Notes under the pieces: generated by a model | The model's input: the letters and a program-made list of their open reading frames with translations, nothing else | Database searches by the model: none | Told to the model about the DNA's origin: nothing | Position numbers and translations under genes: made by a program | Part shown: positions 62,525 to 64,000 of the stretch, piece after piece | Numbering within the stretch: the stretch's first letter is position 1 | Layout: each line of letters starts with the position of its first letter | Source of the DNA: Sphingomonas sp. Leaf21 | Lineage (GTDB): Bacteria > Pseudomonadota > Alphaproteobacteria > Sphingomonadales > Sphingomonadaceae | DNA length: 64,000 nucleotides | Assembly (NCBI RefSeq): GCF_916858675.1 | Contig: NZ_CAKASM010000002.1 | Coordinates: 62,001 to 126,000, forward strand | Direction: 5' to 3'

Positions 62525-64000
62525 ATGCAATGGTGTCTGCACGACCAGCGGGACGCGCAGCGGAGCGATACGCTTTCGCGGTTCGACCCGCGCTACTGGA
62601 CGGTCGATTTCCCGCGCCCGATGATGGCGGCGGTGGTCGCCACCGCGCCCGACGCGCTGCGGGTCGACACGGTGTTCTACCGCGCCGACGATCTGGCCGG
62701 ACTGATCTGGGAATCGGCGGATCGGCACGATCATCCGCTGCTCCGCTACGACACGGCGCGCGACTATCGCGATTGCCGGTTGCGGTTCCGCTGGCGCTCG
62801 GGGGGAATCAAGCCGCTCGACGCCGTCTACGGCCCTACCCTGACCATTGAGGGGCGCGATGCCGGGGGGCGGGCGCGCGCCTGGTATGTGCGACTGTGGA
62901 ACTATGCCAGCGGTTCGGCCGAGGATGCCGAGATCGTGATCGACTTCGCCGACCTGGCGGGCGGGTTCCGCTTGCCCGAGGATCGCGACCCGGTCTGGGC
63001 GGGGGGATGTGGACCGCATGTTCGTCTCGCTGGTGGCGCGCGATTACGATGCGGGCGCCACGATGCTCGACCAGCCGCAGGAGGCGTGGGTCGAAATGAC
63101 CGGGATCGCCTGCGACGGGCCGGGCGCGGTGATCGGCGTCGGCGCGGCGGTGCTTCCCGAGCAGGGTTTCCGGATCGCGACCGGCTATGACGACAGCTAT
63201 CACCTGACGCCGCAGCGTTTGCTGCGCAACATCCTGCACCTCGGCTATCGCGGCGGGATCGTCCACTATGTCGGGATGAGCCATTATTTCAGGCTCGAGC
63301 GGAATGGCGACGGGCTCTACGCCAGCCTGCGCGGCGGCACGCTCAACACCGCCTGCGCCGCCTGGCATGGCGGGTTCTCGCGCGAGGCGCGGGCGCTGGG
63401 CTATGAGCTGATCTGGTCGCTGTCCTACGAGCTGTTCGACGCGCATTGCTGGGGCGACTGGAAGCAGCGGGCGGCGGATGGCGGGCCGGCACTCACCGGC
63501 TGGTCGCCACCCTCGACGCTGCTAAGCCCGGCGCATTCGGGAGCGATGGCCTATCTCCAGTCGGTCGCGCGAGCATTCCTGGCGATCGGGCAGGCGGCGG
63601 GGCTGGCGCCGCGCTTCCAGATCGGCGAGCCCTGGTGGTGGGTGCGGCCATCGGACGGTGCCCCGTGCCTGTACGATGCGGCGGCGGTCGCGGCCTTCGC
63701 CCCGGTGCCGATCGCGACGATGAGCGGCGCGAAGACGCAAGGACAGCGCGACACGCTCGACCGGGCGGGGGCGTGTCTGGCCGCGTCGACGGCGGCGCTG
63801 TGCGCGGCGGCCAAGGCGGCCGCACCGGGCTGCGTCACCCATCTGCTCACCTATCTGCCAACGGTGCTCGACCCGCAGGCGCCCGAGGCGGCGCGCGCGA
63901 ACATGCCGGTCGGCTGGGCGAGCCCGGCCTTCGATATGCTCCAGCTCGAGGATTATGACTGGGTCACCGCGGGCGATACCGCGTCGACGCGAAAGGCCGT
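62525..64000 (+). CDS. Large GTA/phage tail protein with TIM-barrel-like domain, frameshifted, incomplete
   Basis: Frame 1 from the ATG (AGGAG 11 bases upstream) encodes about 160 residues (YWTVDFPRPMMAAVVATAP, IKPLDAVYGPTLTIEGRDAG, LWNYASGSAEDAEIVIDFAD) up to DRDPVWAG. At the six-G run 63,001-63,006 the coding sense moves by one base to DVDRMFVSLVARDYDAGATM and stays open to the window end with good protein (YHLTPQRLLRNILHLGYRGG, WGDWKQRAADGG, FQIGEPWWWVRPSDGAPCLY). One G fewer would restore a single frame. The product resembles sphingomonad tail proteins described as non-contractile tail sheath/TIM-barrel proteins; that name is tentative. Either a sequencing error or a real frameshift. Confidence 0.7.

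Larger units (their letters stand above)
55149..64000 (+). mobile_element. Gene-transfer-agent-like head-tail cluster (continues beyond window)
   Basis: Thirteen same-strand genes in the order of the Rhodobacter capsulatus GTA (terminases, portal, g3.5-like, protease, capsid, connector, DUF3168, tail, gp10-like, chaperone, tape measure, large tail protein), many overlapping by 4 bases. Base composition equals the host. No integrase, repressor, replication or lysis gene is visible up to the window end. The tape-measure-like protein is very short and the large tail protein replaces the canonical g12-g15 start. A degraded prophage is the alternative. Confidence 0.8.

Noticed and set aside
63007..63190. 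Continuation of the first frame of the last tail gene to its own stop at 63,190
   Set aside because: After the G-run this frame gives arginine-rich sequence without protein character, while the neighbouring frame continues convincingly to the window end.

Overview
The window is a GC-rich (roughly two-thirds G+C), densely coded chromosomal segment that most likely comes from a sphingomonad (Alphaproteobacteria, Sphingomonas or a close relative). Supporting evidence: a mipZ-type division-site ATPase, a Shemin-pathway 5-aminolevulinate synthase, a large TonB-dependent receptor in a carbohydrate locus, a gene-transfer-agent (GTA) type structural cluster with alphaproteobacterial gene order, and a cysteine-free L36 protein. 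Gene order and reading frames are read from the sequence; the taxonomic call is inference.

Positions 1-33,000 are mostly core functions. They run hisG(partial)-hisD-nusB-thiL; an S9 peptidase; two divergent L,D-transpeptidase genes; rpmJ with a HAD hydrolase; a lipoprotein with an M14 carboxypeptidase; a leftward mipZ / J-domain / phosphohexomutase operon; panC; plsY-dprA-topA (leftward); murI; hemA; rpiB-glyA-small protein-nrdR; trmJ; chorismate mutase; rpsD; a compositionally different glycosyltransferase; M28 peptidase-aguA-aguB (agmatine to putrescine); a uracil-DNA glycosylase and folK.

Positions 33,000-42,300 start at a tRNA-Lys. Just behind it lies an unusual 838-residue fusion of a DegT-type PLP aminotransferase with a two-nucleotide-binding flavoprotein, translationally coupled to a family 2 glycosyltransferase. 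A 41-residue membrane protein, a PAP2 phosphatase, a CitE-like lyase, galE, msrA, a Sua5/TsaC-type enzyme and an arylamine N-acetyltransferase follow.

Positions 42,550-54,800 form a carbohydrate-utilisation locus: TonB-dependent receptor, an 869-residue secreted clan-A-like glycoside hydrolase with carbohydrate-binding modules, a GPH-family sugar symporter, a GH31 enzyme, a LacI regulator and a Tat-exported GH127 beta-L-arabinofuranosidase-like enzyme. Three near-identical AAACGTT-centred palindromes sit in front of the receptor, between GH31 and lacI, and in front of GH127, so the locus looks like one LacI regulon. The most likely substrate is an L-arabinofuranose-containing plant glycan.

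From 55,149 to the end is a GTA-like head-tail cluster: small terminase, large terminase, portal, small membrane protein, prohead protease, capsid, connector, DUF3168 protein, major tail protein, gp10-like, a tail chaperone-like protein, a short tape-measure-like protein and a large tail protein running off the end. It lies beside a tRNA-Val, but no integrase, repressor or replication gene is visible. The last gene carries a one-base frameshift at a run of six G. Several families of hairpin-forming intergenic repeats are scattered through the window, two copies of one of them inside the GTA cluster.
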